64,000 nt of DNA, taken from the NCBI RefSeq assembly GCF_046250175.1, contig NZ_CP176468.1; one strand, given 5' to 3'. How positions within the stretch are numbered: position 1 is the stretch's first letter; the number at the start of each line of letters is the position of its first letter. Below are positions 26,561 through 36,027 of this stretch, one piece after another. The stretch comes from Psychromonas sp030397575 (GTDB lineage Bacteria; Pseudomonadota; Gammaproteobacteria; Enterobacterales; Psychromonadaceae). Both the position numbers and the translations under genes were made by a program. The notes beneath the pieces were generated by a model. The model had not been told where the DNA came from, did not search any database, and saw only the letters and a list, made by a program, of their open reading frames with translations.

Positions 26561-28831
26561 TTGGTTCATAAACAATCGACAACTCGTCAATACATTAGTA
26601 AAAAATGGGCTGCATTATTAATATTAGTAATCATCGCTAGCGGCATCCTCCTCTACTTAGACTCTCTCGTTAATTCGACTTTTAAAGATAAACAGTGGTC
26701 AGTTGCATCAACTGTTTATGCTCGCCCTTTAGAAATATATGAAGGGTTACCACTTCCGTTGGCTGATTTACGTGAAGAAATGACCATGCTTGGCTATCGT
26801 TTTGTACAAGATGTTAAGCATCCCGGCGAGGCATTAATCAATGGTAATAACGTGACGATATTTATCCCTAAATTTCAGTTCAGTGATGAATTAGCACCAG
26901 CACAAAAAATAAAAATCACCTTAAATAATGGCTTTGTATCAAGCTTAAAAAGTAAAAATAACAAAGCATTAGTACGTTTACAGCCCTTGGTGATAGGAGG
27001 TATCTACCCTTCACACAACGAAGATAGAATATTAGTGCAACTGACCGACGTTCCTGATTCTTTACAATCAATGTTAGTTGCTGTTGAAGATAAGGATTTC
27101 TATGACCATTTCGGTATTTCACTTCGTGGTATTGCACGTGCAATGGTTACCAATATTAAAAAAGGTGGATTCTCACAGGGAGCCTCAACACTAACACAAC
27201 AATTGATTAAAAATTATTACCTCACGCCCGAACGAACATTAATTCGTAAAGCACAAGAAGCGCTGATGGCAATATTATTAGAATTACACGCAAGCAAAGC
27301 CGATATTTTAGAAGGATACATGAATGAAATATACCTCGGTCAAGATGGCCCGCGTGCCATTCATGGCTTTGGTTTAGCAAGTCAGTATTACTTCAAAAAA
27401 GACCTAATCGATTTATCCCTTTCACAACAAGCATTGTTAGTCGCATTAGTGCGTGGCGCGAGTTATTACAATCCATGGCGTAACCCTGAGCGTGCATTAA
27501 AACGCCGTAATTTAGTATTAGATATTGCCGTAAGAGAAAACCGCCTTGATCAAGACGTTGCTGAATTGGCTAAGCAAGCGCCACTAGAAGTTGGCGACCG
27601 AAATGCCAGTGGCCATAAACGTTACCCTGCTTATTTAGATCTGGTACGCAGACAATTACAGAATGACTATAAAGCAGAAGACTTAAGTTCAAATGGTTTA
27701 TCTATTTTCACCCACTTTAACCCCTTGATTCAAGAAACCGCTGAATCTAGCTTGGTTAAAGCAATGACTAAACAGAAACAATCAGATCCTGAGCATAAGC
27801 TACAAGGTGCCGTGATTGTAACGCAACCTAATACTGGCGCAGTTACAGCGATTGTAGGCGGTACCGATACCCAATATGCAGGGTTTAACCGCGCCATTGA
27901 TGCACGTCGGCAAATCGGTTCATTAATGAAACCCGCAGTGTATTTAACGGCACTAGAAAAAAGTGAAGAATATACCTTAGCGAGCTTAATAAGTGATTCG
28001 GCCTACGAACAAAAATTAGCGAACGGTGATACTTGGTCACCTAAAAATTACGATTTAAAAGATCACGGCGATGTGCTTTTATATAAAGCCTTAGCACATT
28101 CATATAATCAGGCAACGGCACGTTTAGGTAATGAGCTAGGCTTAGATAATATATTATCAACCATACAACGACTTGGCGTTGAGAGTGATATCCCAGCCGT
28201 ACCATCGATTACATTAGGCGCAGCAGAATTGAGCCCGCTTGACGTTGCTCAAATGTATCAAACCATCTCCTCCGGTGGGTTTTATACGCCATTGTTAGCG
28301 ATCAGCTCAGTTGTTGATGCGCATGGAGAATTACTCACCAGTTACCCGATTGATATTGAAAAACGCTTTAATTCGAGTGCCATTTATACCTTACGCCATG
28401 CTTTGCAAGCAGTGACCCACGAAGGCTCAGCTAAAGCACTAGAATGGTTATTACCGGACTTTGCAGTGGCAGGGAAAACAGGAACAACCAATGACCTACG
28501 AGACAGTTGGTTTGCAGGTTTTTCAGAAGATATGCAAGCAGTCGTCTGGCTTGGCCGTGACGATAATAAAACAACGGGGTTAACTGGCTCAAGTGGCGCA
28601 CTTCGTGTCTGGGCTGATATTTTTAAAGCGCGAGCTCATCAACCTTTACAAAATACTCCACCAAAAAATATCACTCTAAGTTGGGTTGATAGCGAAACAG
28701 GCGTCGGTAGCGAAGATAATTGTAACAATGCGATCCCTTTGCCTTTCGTGAGTGGCAGTGAACCAGAACAAGAAAAACGGTGTAATGCAACGGATAAAGT
28801 CATCGATTGGTTCCGTAATTTAACCAATTAA
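26561..28831 (+). CDS. mrcB: Penicillin-binding protein 1B
   Basis: The bifunctional murein synthase has 756 residues. It has a short cytoplasmic tail, one membrane helix (about 16-35), a UB2H domain (YEGLPLPLADLREEMTMLGYRF) that binds LpoB-type activators, a GT51 transglycosylase with the catalytic EDKDFYDHFGIS, then a transpeptidase with SLMK, SYN and KTGTT. It starts at TTG, seven bases after AAGG. It is shorter than E. coli PBP1B (844) mainly in the cytoplasmic tail and C-terminus. The TPR lipoprotein gene follows 13 bp downstream, so the two form an operon. Confidence 0.95.
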   Translation: MVHKQSTTRQYISKKWAALLILVIIASGILLYLDSLVNSTFKDKQWSVASTVYARPLEIYEGLPLPLADLREEMTMLGYRFVQDVKHPGEALINGNNVTIFIPKFQFSDELAPAQKIKITLNNGFVSSLKSKNNKALVRLQPLVIGGIYPSHNEDRILVQLTDVPDSLQSMLVAVEDKDFYDHFGISLRGIARAMVTNIKKGGFSQGASTLTQQLIKNYYLTPERTLIRKAQEALMAILLELHASKADILEGYMNEIYLGQDGPRAIHGFGLASQYYFKKDLIDLSLSQQALLVALVRGASYYNPWRNPERALKRRNLVLDIAVRENRLDQDVAELAKQAPLEVGDRNASGHKRYPAYLDLVRRQLQNDYKAEDLSSNGLSIFTHFNPLIQETAESSLVKAMTKQKQSDPEHKLQGAVIVTQPNTGAVTAIVGGTDTQYAGFNRAIDARRQIGSLMKPAVYLTALEKSEEYTLASLISDSAYEQKLANGDTWSPKNYDLKDHGDVLLYKALAHSYNQATARLGNELGLDNILSTIQRLGVESDIPAVPSITLGAAELSPLDVAQMYQTISSGGFYTPLLAISSVVDAHGELLTSYPIDIEKRFNSSAIYTLRHALQAVTHEGSAKALEWLLPDFAVAGKTGTTNDLRDSWFAGFSEDMQAVVWLGRDDNKTTGLTGSSGALRVWADIFKARAHQPLQNTPPKNITLSWVDSETGVGSEDNCNNAIPLPFVSGSEPEQEKRCNATDKVIDWFRNLTN

Positions 28832-28844
28832 AGGGAGAAAAATA

Positions 28845-29258
28845 ATGAATCATTACAAAATTGCTGTTGTTTGTTTATCTAGTTTTTTATGGGCGTGTAG
28901 TACCAAACCGACGGTTACCGCACCAGTAACAGACCCGACAACACCAAGCTCAATCAATACATCAACAGGTAAGAGCGATAATACAGTTAACAGAAGCTCT
29001 GCATTAAACTCATTATTAAGCCTTGCAGAGCAGCAAGAAAGCCAAGGTAACTTACAAGGTGCAACGAGGACGTTAGAGCGAGCAATCAGAATCTCTCCAC
29101 GTACCCCTGAAGTTTATTTAAAGTTAGCAGAGTTAAATTACCGACAAGGTAAAAATGCACAGGCAGAATCATTCGCAGAAAAAGCACTTAGCTTTAACCC
29201 TAATGACATGATAACTGAGCAAGCTGAATTGTTATTAGAAAAGCTTAAACTCCGATAG
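28845..29258 (+). CDS. TPR-containing lipoprotein, possible PBP1B partner
   Basis: The 137-residue protein has a signal peptide ending in the lipobox L-W-A-C (Cys 18), a low-complexity Thr/Pro linker (about 20-50), then two TPR-like helical pairs (ESQGNLQGATRTLERAIRISP and GKNAQAESFAEKALSFNPND). It is transcribed with mrcB at 13-bp spacing. In many gammaproteobacteria lipoproteins activate PBP1B (LpoB, or TPR/LpoP-type proteins), so an activator role is plausible from fold and context, but it is not established here. It should sit in the outer membrane, since the residue after the lipid Cys is Ser and not Asp. Confidence 0.85.
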   Translation: MNHYKIAVVCLSSFLWACSTKPTVTAPVTDPTTPSSINTSTGKSDNTVNRSSALNSLLSLAEQQESQGNLQGATRTLERAIRISPRTPEVYLKLAELNYRQGKNAQAESFAEKALSFNPNDMITEQAELLLEKLKLR

Positions 29259-29271
29259 AAGAGGTGTCTCC

Positions 29272-29357
29272 TCTACTGTAAGCAACTGTTAATTAATCAT
29301 TATTTTGGTAAGTGGGTTAACCAACTAAGCTTATGACTGTTCACGTTATCCTCGATC
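29272..29357. repeat. REP-like dispersed repeat, copy 1 (divergent)
   Basis: The segment CTGTAAGCAACTGTTAATTA..TATTTTGG..AGTGGGTTAACCAACTAAGCTTATG aligns with the copies at 32470, 33684 and 41015 with many substitutions. It is the most degraded of the longer copies. Its end overlaps a CCTCGATC/GATCGAGG hairpin (29350-29375) that could end the lipoprotein transcript. Confidence 0.5.
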
Positions 29358-29482
29358 TTTTTTTAGTGATCGAGGGGAAGTGTTGTTATGCTGAATCGCT
29401 CATTTAAAAGTAAATAAAACCAACCTAAACTTGATGCACAAAGAGAGACAGATACACCAACTACCTCTTATAACATGGCAAC

Positions 29483-29510
29483 AAAAAAGGGAGAAAATAA
29501 GTTTTCTCCC
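29483..29510 (-). terminator. Terminator of the cioAB operon
   Basis: GGGAGAAAA / TTTTCTCCC stem with a 4-base loop followed on the minus strand by six T. It lies 36 bases beyond the DUF2474 stop codon. Confidence 0.85.
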
Positions 29511-29545
29511 TGCATTACAGACTTAACCTTCACAGCTTTTTACCA

Positions 29546-29653
29546 TTAAAGAATGACTGATTTAATCAACATAGCCACAACAAATAACGCCAATACTCCA
29601 GCAAACCAAATACCAATAAACCAAGCGAGTTTTTTATATTTATTCAAAGCCAT
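29546..29653 (-). CDS. DUF2474 small membrane subunit of the bd-type oxidase
   Basis: This is a 35-codon gene: M-A-L-N-K-Y-K-K-L-A-W, then a single hydrophobic helix (FIGIWFAGVLALFVVAMLI) and K-S-V-I-L. The ATG overlaps the cioB stop by one base (TAATG), so translation is coupled. Small DUF2474/CydX-type proteins follow cydAB or cioAB genes and stabilise the oxidase. The W-F-I-G-I-W-F-A-G-V-L-A-L pattern fits DUF2474, not CydX. A terminator follows. The short length explains why it is easily missed. Confidence 0.85.
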   Translation of the reverse strand: MALNKYKKLAWFIGIWFAGVLALFVVAMLIKSVIL

Positions 29654-30657
29654 TAGTGATACCCATCTTCTGGTCTTACTTTACCTCTGAATACCCAGTA
29701 AGCATAAGCGGTATAGATTAAAATGAGTGGCACTAATACTACCGTTCCCATTAAGGCGAATTTTAGACTTGAATCAGGCGCTGCAGCTTCAGTAATGGTT
29801 AAACTTGGCGGCACAATATTAGGATAGAAACTAATAAGAATACCGATAAAGCTAAGCACAAATAAGCCAAGTGAGGCGAAAAATGGTTGTGCTTCTTTGT
29901 ACTGTTTTAATCCCATAAAGAGTAACCAAGTACATAGCCCAACTAAAACTGGAACCAATACACTAAAGATACTACCTGGTAAAGAGAACCAGCGTTGGAA
30001 ATAAGCAGGATCTTGAAAAGGCGTTAGGATACTAACAATACCTATAAATCCGAGGGTAGCAATTGCTAACCCTTTAGCATAACCACGCATTCTCCTTTGT
30101 AACTCCCCTTCTGTTTTCATGATTAACCAAGTAGAGCCCAATAAACCATAGCCTATGACAACAGCACATCCAGTGAATAATGAAAATGGAGTCAGCCAGT
30201 CCCACCAACCACCAGCGTAGGCACGGTTAGCAACCTCGATACCTTGTACCAAAGCGCCGAGAGAAATGCCTTGCGTAAAGGCAGCTATCACCGAACCAGC
30301 GAAGAAAGAAAAGTCCCAAACAGGTTTCCAACGAACCGTTCTCCAGCGATATTCAAAGGCGACTCCTCTAAAAATCAAGGCTAACAGCATCAATATAATA
30401 GGCATATACAATGCAGGCATAATAACAGCGTAGGCGAGAGGAAAAACAGCAAACAAGCCACCACCCGCCATTACTAGCCAAGTTTCATTACCGTCCCAAA
30501 CCGGCGCAATAGTATTCATCATGACCGATTTGTCTTGTTCTGATTTAGCCGACGGAAACAAAATACCAATGCCCAGATCAAAGCCATCTAAAATGACATA
30601 ACAGAGTACAGCAAACGTGATAATGATTGCCCAGATAAATGATAATTCAAATTCCAT
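29653..30657 (-). CDS. cioB: Cytochrome bd-type (cyanide-insensitive) quinol oxidase subunit II
   Basis: The protein has 334 residues from the ATG at 30657, preceded by AAGGAG; an extension of six codons upstream overlaps cioA and is unlikely. There are about eight or nine membrane helices. The family motifs YVILDGFDLGIGILFP (helix 1) and PVWDGNETWLVMAGGG are intact. Subunit II supports the haem-carrying subunit I and closes the proton and oxygen paths. The start lies 11 bases inside the end of cioA, and the DUF2474 gene follows with a one-base overlap. Confidence 0.92.
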   Translation of the reverse strand: MEFELSFIWAIIITFAVLCYVILDGFDLGIGILFPSAKSEQDKSVMMNTIAPVWDGNETWLVMAGGGLFAVFPLAYAVIMPALYMPIILMLLALIFRGVAFEYRWRTVRWKPVWDFSFFAGSVIAAFTQGISLGALVQGIEVANRAYAGGWWDWLTPFSLFTGCAVVIGYGLLGSTWLIMKTEGELQRRMRGYAKGLAIATLGFIGIVSILTPFQDPAYFQRWFSLPGSIFSVLVPVLVGLCTWLLFMGLKQYKEAQPFFASLGLFVLSFIGILISFYPNIVPPSLTITEAAAPDSSLKFALMGTVVLVPLILIYTAYAYWVFRGKVRPEDGYH

Positions 30658-32086
30658 GGTTATCTCCTTGGCCATCTGACTTATGGTCTGCGTGAGTTAT
30701 ATCGATGGTTTCAATAACTTGTTTTTCTGCGGTTCTGATAGGCCCGTCATTCATGTCAACGCCAGATGCCGCCGGCAATTTATTCATCAACCTTAATATG
30801 TAGTAAGTACCGGCCCCAAACACAAAGAAGTAAACAACAATAAATGCGATAAGGGAAACTGCGACAGCAGGTGCTGCAATTGGTGCAAGGCTATCGGAGG
30901 TTCGTAATAAACCGTAGACAGTGAAAGGTTGACGCCCCACCTCAGTAGTAACCCAACCTGCTAGCACGGCCACAAAGCCCATTGGCCCCATCACGATCGC
31001 AGCTCGCTTTAACCAATCATCATCATAAAGCTTGCCGCGCATGCGTCTCCAAAAACTCCATACTGCTAAACCTAACATCGCAAAACCAAGAGAAATCATG
31101 ATACGGAAACTCCAGAATACAATGGCAACAGGTGGCTCATCTTCATCTGCAATCGTATCTAAACCAGCAAGCGGCGCATTTAAATCATGCTTTAAAATTA
31201 AACTGGACACTTTAGGTATCTGAATCGCGTAATCAATTCTCTTTTGTTCTGGGTTAGGAATACCAAATAAAATCAGCGGAGCACCTTCGGGGTGACTATC
31301 ATAATGCCCTTCCATCGCCATCACTTTGGCTGGTTGATGTTCTAACGTATTTAAACCATGAAAGTCTCCCACCACAATTTGCAAAGGAGCAGCAATAATT
31401 AACATACCCATCGCCATTGAGAACATACGGCGCGCGGCAACATCGGTTTTTCTTCTTAAGAGGTGTAAAGCCCCCACAGCCCCGACAACTAGAGCGGTTG
31501 TGAGAAAAGCGGCGACAACCATGTGTACTAAACGGTAAGGAAATGAAGGATTAAAAACGATCTGCCACCAATCCTCAGGAACAAACTGACCTAACTCATT
31601 AATGCTGTAGCCAGCAGGTGTTTGCATCCACGAATTAACAGATAAAATCCAAGTTGCTGACATTAAGGTACCAAAAGCAACCATACTGACCGCGAACATG
31701 TGTAACTTATCGCCAACACGCTCACGTCCAAATAAAGCAATACCTAAAAAACCAGCCTCGAGGAAGAAAGCAGAGAGTACTTCATAGGCCATAAGCGGTC
31801 CCAGAACTGGCCCCGTTTTATCTGAAAATACCGACCAGTTAGTACCAAATTGATAAGACATAACAATACCGGAAACGACCCCCATCCCAAAAGCGACCGC
31901 GAAAATTTTCTTCCAATAATTAAACAGGAAAAGGTAAGTTTTATCATGTGTTTTTAGCCACAAGCCATTTAAAACGGCTAAATAACTAGCGAGTCCAATC
32001 GAAAAAGCTGGAAATATAATATGAAAGGAAACAGTGAACGCAAACTGAATTCTGGCAAGTGTCTCGGCAGTGAAACTTTCAAACAT
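30647..32086 (-). CDS. cioA: Cytochrome bd-type (cyanide-insensitive) quinol oxidase subunit I
   Basis: The protein has 479 residues from the ATG at 32086 (M-F-E-S-F-T-A-E-T-L-A-R); an ATG two codons earlier is too close to the GAGG ribosome site. It has nine membrane helices. Haem ligands are suggested by FHIIFPAFSIG (His near 19) and YRLVHMVVAAF, and EVGRQPFTVYGLLRTSDSL marks the conserved quinol-oxidase loop. The short Q-loop and the -YGLLRT- variant fit the CioA rather than the E. coli CydA type. It uses oxygen as terminal acceptor without pumping protons and usually tolerates cyanide or sulfide. Confidence 0.92.
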   Translation of the reverse strand: MFESFTAETLARIQFAFTVSFHIIFPAFSIGLASYLAVLNGLWLKTHDKTYLFLFNYWKKIFAVAFGMGVVSGIVMSYQFGTNWSVFSDKTGPVLGPLMAYEVLSAFFLEAGFLGIALFGRERVGDKLHMFAVSMVAFGTLMSATWILSVNSWMQTPAGYSINELGQFVPEDWWQIVFNPSFPYRLVHMVVAAFLTTALVVGAVGALHLLRRKTDVAARRMFSMAMGMLIIAAPLQIVVGDFHGLNTLEHQPAKVMAMEGHYDSHPEGAPLILFGIPNPEQKRIDYAIQIPKVSSLILKHDLNAPLAGLDTIADEDEPPVAIVFWSFRIMISLGFAMLGLAVWSFWRRMRGKLYDDDWLKRAAIVMGPMGFVAVLAGWVTTEVGRQPFTVYGLLRTSDSLAPIAAPAVAVSLIAFIVVYFFVFGAGTYYILRLMNKLPAASGVDMNDGPIRTAEKQVIETIDITHADHKSDGQGDNHGI

Positions 32087-32665
32087 AATCATAGACCTCG
32101 TATAAGTTTGAATTTAAATTATGTTTAACTCCTGCAGCAATAAAATGAGTATTGAAACAAAAGCAACATCAGGCATATAACGTTCAAATAGGAAGTGACG
32201 TTTATTTAGCGTATTACCATTGTGTAAATCATTGATAATTTGGTACATCGAATATGCCGTAGACGCAATCTACTCTTGCAGAAATTGGGTAAAGAACACT
32301 GTTCACCAATTCTTATAAATTTAGCATTTTGTGATCGCTAAATTGCACTATCGAATTGCAAATTTCTTAAGTAATGACATCAATAAATACGTGATATAAA
32401 AACGTAAAGTTCAGTTGCAGAGTATATTTTTAAAAATATATTAACGATTTTATAAACAGGAGATCCTCCTTTAACTGTAAGTTATTGGTAAGGAAGTATT
32501 GTTTTGGGAAGTGGGTTAATCTGCAAAGTTTATGAGTGTCTTCGATCTTTGCAATAATAGCGGCAGTAAAGCGACCTCGTATTACGGTAATATCATCTTT
32601 AGCCATGAATAATTAAATTAACATTTTAGCCTATCCCCTCTCAAAAAGGCTTAAAAGGAAAAATA
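32087..32665. other. 579-bp spacer upstream of cioA and the hydroxyacid dehydrogenase gene
   Basis: This is the promoter region for the divergent genes. It carries REP-like repeat copy 2 (32470-32550). I see no small gene and no clear FNR/ArcA-type palindrome. Confidence 0.45.
32470..32550. repeat. REP-like dispersed repeat, copy 2
   Basis: This copy shares GTAAGTTATTGGT, GAAGTATTGTTTTGGGA and AAAGTTTAT.RGTGTC with copy 3 at 33684, roughly 75-80 percent identical over 80 bp by eye. It is non-coding. Confidence 0.7.
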
Positions 32666-33628
32666 ATGAAAGATAAAGTTGTGTTATATAAAAAAATCCC
32701 AGAACAACAAAAATTATTATTAAGCCAAATGTTTAACCTTATCTGTTTTGATAAAATAGATGAAAGTAATTTAAAACAATTTATCCACGAAATTAAAGAT
32801 GCCATTGGTTTAATTGGCTCAGGCGTTAAATTGCATCAAGAAATTTTACAGCACGCTCTGAACTTAAAAGTAATATCAACCATTTCAGTGGGCTATGATC
32901 ACTTTGATCTTGAGTACCTAAAGTCACGAAAAATTGCATTAATGAACACTCCTGATGTCTTAACTGATACCACTGCGGACACTATTTTCACTTTAATCAT
33001 GTGCTCAGCAAGACGAACAACTGAGTTAAATAACTTCGTAACATCCGGTAAATGGTCTAATAACTTAAAAGATGATTATTTTGGTGTCGATATTCACGGT
33101 AAAAAGCTCGGTATATTAGGCATGGGGCGCATAGGTTATGCAGTTGCTAAACGAGCACACTTAGGTTTTGACATGCAAATAAATTACTATAACCGCAGTG
33201 TAAACTCAAAAGCAGAAGAAAACTTAGATGCACAAAAAATGGAACTTGATGAATTATTAGCTGATTCAGATTTTGTTTGTTCAATATTACCCGCTAATCA
33301 ACAAACAGACCGACTCATTGGCCAAAGAGAACTTGAACTCATGAAAAACTCAGCCATTTTCATTAATGGTGGGCGAGGAAATGTGGTTGACCAAGATGCG
33401 CTAGCCATCGCATTAAAAAATCAAACAATAAGAGCCGCTGGTTTGGATGTTTACGAAGTCGAGCCACTTCCACACAGCTCACCTTTAATGGAGTTAAAAA
33501 ATGTAACTCTTTTTCCCCATATTGGCTCTGCAACATCAGAAACAAGGCTTGCCATGATTACATGTGCAATAGAAAACCTTAAAGCAGCTTACATTGGAGA
33601 TTTAACAAAAAACTGTGTGGTGAGTTAA
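32666..33628 (+). CDS. D-2-hydroxyacid dehydrogenase, GhrB/TkrA-like
   Basis: The 320-residue protein has the D-isomer dehydrogenase architecture: substrate-domain VISTISVGYDHFD with the conserved Asp, NAD(P)-binding GMGRIGYAVAKRA near residue 150, catalytic Arg in NGGRGNVVD near 233, Glu in DVYEVEPLP and His in LFPHIGSAT near 285. It resembles glyoxylate/hydroxypyruvate or 2-ketogluconate reductases. The exact substrate cannot be fixed. It is followed by repeat copy 3. AAAAGGA lies just upstream of the ATG. Confidence 0.88.
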   Translation: MKDKVVLYKKIPEQQKLLLSQMFNLICFDKIDESNLKQFIHEIKDAIGLIGSGVKLHQEILQHALNLKVISTISVGYDHFDLEYLKSRKIALMNTPDVLTDTTADTIFTLIMCSARRTTELNNFVTSGKWSNNLKDDYFGVDIHGKKLGILGMGRIGYAVAKRAHLGFDMQINYYNRSVNSKAEENLDAQKMELDELLADSDFVCSILPANQQTDRLIGQRELELMKNSAIFINGGRGNVVDQDALAIALKNQTIRAAGLDVYEVEPLPHSSPLMELKNVTLFPHIGSATSETRLAMITCAIENLKAAYIGDLTKNCVVS

Positions 33629-33683
33629 ATAAAAAAGTAGATGAGATCACTATTGTAAAATAACGAAACTAACTTCTCCGCAC

Positions 33684-33766
33684 TTTTACAGTAAGTTATT
33701 GGTTATGAAGTATTGTTTTGGGAGAGTGGATCAACCAATAAAGTTTATCGGTGTCCACTCGATTTA
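33684..33766. repeat. REP-like dispersed repeat, copy 3
   Basis: AGTAAGTTATTGGTTATGAA, then TATTGTTTTGGGAGAGTGG and AATAAAGTTTATCGGTGTCCAC match copies 2 and 4. The hairpin GAGAGTGGA...TCCACTCTC (about 33722-33780) extends it and may stop the upstream transcript. Confidence 0.7.
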
Positions 33767-33825
33767 TGGACTCCACTCTCTTAACCGCAATGGATAATTA
33801 TGAAACTGAAATTTAATCTATTTTG

Positions 33826-33984
33826 TTACTTTCTTGCGATAACCCAAACTGCATGAATAATGCCCGGAATATAACCGAAAAGCGTCAAAATGATATTCAA
33901 GACTAATGTCCAAGAGAATCCGACTTGTAAAAAAACACCTAGTGGTGGCAATAAAACAGCAAAAATAATTCGAATGATATCCAT
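33826..33984 (-). CDS. YqaE/Pmp3 family (UPF0057) stress membrane peptide
   Basis: The gene has 52 codons starting ATG at 33984, with AGGAT six bases upstream. The product M-D-I-I-R-I-I-F-A-V has two hydrophobic helices joined by the family motif L-L-P-P-L-G-V-F-L-Q and followed by NIILTLFGYIPGIIHAVWVI, which is diagnostic of Pmp3/YqaE. These proteins are induced by salt, cold or membrane stress and affect membrane potential. It sits at the start of a run of stress-type genes. The downstream region is repeat copy 3. Confidence 0.92.
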   Translation of the reverse strand: MDIIRIIFAVLLPPLGVFLQVGFSWTLVLNIILTLFGYIPGIIHAVWVIARK

Positions 33985-34659
33985 TGGTTAATCCTTAAAT
34001 GTAAATGAGTCTTTGGAAACCGCTAAGCGGCGATTTCAACAACCTAGTAGCAACTTTCCTCGGTTAATATATTCGTGTAACAGTAAAGATTGCAGCAAAT
34101 AGCATGCCACGGATTTACAGTTCCAAAAGAGGCAGTGCTTTTATGAAGAGATATACATAATATTGCGTCAGTAAAGTGGTTAAATTAATAAATTGAAACA
34201 GACTACTTCTATCTGTAATAAAAGTAAAAAATCCTATAATGAAGATACCAAAAATCAATATATAGCTAGTGTATATAAGGCTTTCGACTCTATATCAATA
34301 TGTTTCCAAGCTAATTTCCCCTCTTAATAAATTAATATTTTCCATGCGTATTTAGATCATTATTTAAAAAAATAATGGAGAGTTTTATTGACTGAAATAC
34401 AAATATTCAAGCCCCCTAAAAGTAACCACACCATGAAATTATTACATTTATAAATAAAAATATTACATCATTTCTTCCAAGATATTAATTCCCTTACAAA
34501 GCCTAAAACTCCTCTAAGCCCCTATTTTAAATGATATTAGCCAACTTTTTACAACATGGTATTGGTATTGCAGTGCCATAGTAACTAAATAGTCAAATTA
34601 GACGCTACACATAACAACGACTAGCGAATAAGCATTAATCTATTTAAATGGGAGGCAGA
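33985..34659. other. 675-bp AT-rich spacer
   Basis: This lies between the divergent yqaE-like and pfpI-like genes. Apart from a CCGCT/AGCGG hairpin near 34020 and runs of A/T I see no gene or repeat. Confidence 0.45.
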
Positions 34660-35214
34660 ATGAATAACAACAACTCACTTAACAATAAAAAAATTGCAAT
34701 GATAGCAACCGATGGTTTTGAACAAAGCGAATTACTTCAACCTAAAAAAAATTTAGCGGCACTTGGTGCAGAAATAGACGTTTTATCAATCGATAACAAT
34801 CAAGAAATTTGTGGTTGGGATGTCAATAAGTGGGGCGATAAAATTAAAGTCGATAAACAAGTTGGCGATATCACCCTTTCAGATTACGACGGTATTATTT
34901 TTCCTGGTGGTCAAATCAATCCAGATATATTACGCACCAATAAAGAGGTGGTGTCGTTAATTCAAAAAGCCACAAAAGAAGACAACATAAAAGCAATTGC
35001 TGCTATTTGCCATGGGCCTTGGTTATTAGTGGAAGCTGACATTGTAAATAATAGAAAGGTCACCTCTTTTCCAAGTATCAGTACCGATTTAAAAAATGCG
35101 GGGGCGCACTGGGAAGATAAAAAAGTAGTCGTAGATGGAAAATTAATCACTAGCCGTAACCCTGATGACATTCCTGCTTTTGTCGATGCGATTGCATACC
35201 AATTGACACATTAA
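34660..35214 (+). CDS. DJ-1/PfpI family protein
   Basis: The ATG at 34660 follows GGGAGG; an ATG four codons upstream overlaps that site. The 184-residue product has the DJ-1/PfpI fold: IAMIATDGFEQSEL at the N-terminus with the conserved Glu, DGIIFPGGQINPDILR, and the nucleophile elbow AAICHGPWLL (Cys near 113). Members act as deglycase/glyoxalase III-like or chaperone-type stress proteins; protease activity has been reported for archaeal PfpI. The genes that follow are SDR, ferritin-like and catalase. Confidence 0.92.
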   Translation: MNNNNSLNNKKIAMIATDGFEQSELLQPKKNLAALGAEIDVLSIDNNQEICGWDVNKWGDKIKVDKQVGDITLSDYDGIIFPGGQINPDILRTNKEVVSLIQKATKEDNIKAIAAICHGPWLLVEADIVNNRKVTSFPSISTDLKNAGAHWEDKKVVVDGKLITSRNPDDIPAFVDAIAYQLTH

Positions 35215-35248
35215 ATGACTTACGTAAAAGATAAATAGAGGTTCAAAC

Positions 35249-35929
35249 ATGAATAATCAAAAAATAGTAGTCGTAACAGGCGCTTCAAGTGGCATAGGCG
35301 CAGCGACGGTCGATAAAGTCATCGAAGCTGGACATAAAGCAGTAGTCACAGCAAGAAGCACAGAAAAACTTAACAAAATAGTACAACGTTGGGGAGAGGA
35401 TAAAGTATTAGCTGTCACAGCAGATGTATCAAACTTGGATGAAATTAGTAACGTCATCAATAAAGCGAAAGAAAAGTTTGGCAGAGTAGACGTTGTATTT
35501 GCCAATGCTGGCATGGGTGCAAGTACACCTGGTATTGAAAATGGTAACCCAGATGAGTGGAAAACTATGCTAGATGTCAATATAAACGCTTTACTGTATA
35601 CCGCTAAAGCAAGCCTTCCTGCACTAAAAGAAACGCAAGGACACTTCATTGTCACTAGCTCCATCGCAGGAAAAATTTCACTTAAAGGTTCCGTATACGG
35701 CGCTTCAAAATGGTTTGCTTATGGTTTTGCACAAAATTTAGCGATTGAGATGGCAGAATGGAAAGGTCGTTGCACCACCATCTGTCCAGGCATGGTTAAC
35801 ACGCCTTTCTTTGATGAAGCTAAGCCCGACAAGTTAGATCCTACAGATGTTGCTGAAGCGGTTGTTTATGCCATTTCTGCCAACCCTCGTTGTGATGTAA
35901 GAGAAATAACACTCATGCCGACAAATTAA
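35249..35929 (+). CDS. Short-chain dehydrogenase/reductase (SDR)
   Basis: The 226-residue classical SDR has the cofactor motif TGASSGIGAATVDK near residue 9, the NAG motif in VVFANAGMG near 85, catalytic Ser in VTSSIAGKI and Y-x-x-x-K in VYGASKWFAYG. Arg and Ser-free motifs after strand 2 (TARSTEK) favour NADP. The substrate is unknown. It is 34 bp downstream of the pfpI-like gene with its own GAGG site, so both likely share a transcript. Confidence 0.9.
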   Translation: MNNQKIVVVTGASSGIGAATVDKVIEAGHKAVVTARSTEKLNKIVQRWGEDKVLAVTADVSNLDEISNVINKAKEKFGRVDVVFANAGMGASTPGIENGNPDEWKTMLDVNINALLYTAKASLPALKETQGHFIVTSSIAGKISLKGSVYGASKWFAYGFAQNLAIEMAEWKGRCTTICPGMVNTPFFDEAKPDKLDPTDVAEAVVYAISANPRCDVREITLMPTN

Positions 35930-36027
35930 TTTACATGACTAGTTTACATCGTTAGACCTATTTAACTCACTGAATAGGCCTATCAATCAACGTTAAAAAC
36001 TAAGTAAAATTTAAAGGAAGCAACTTA

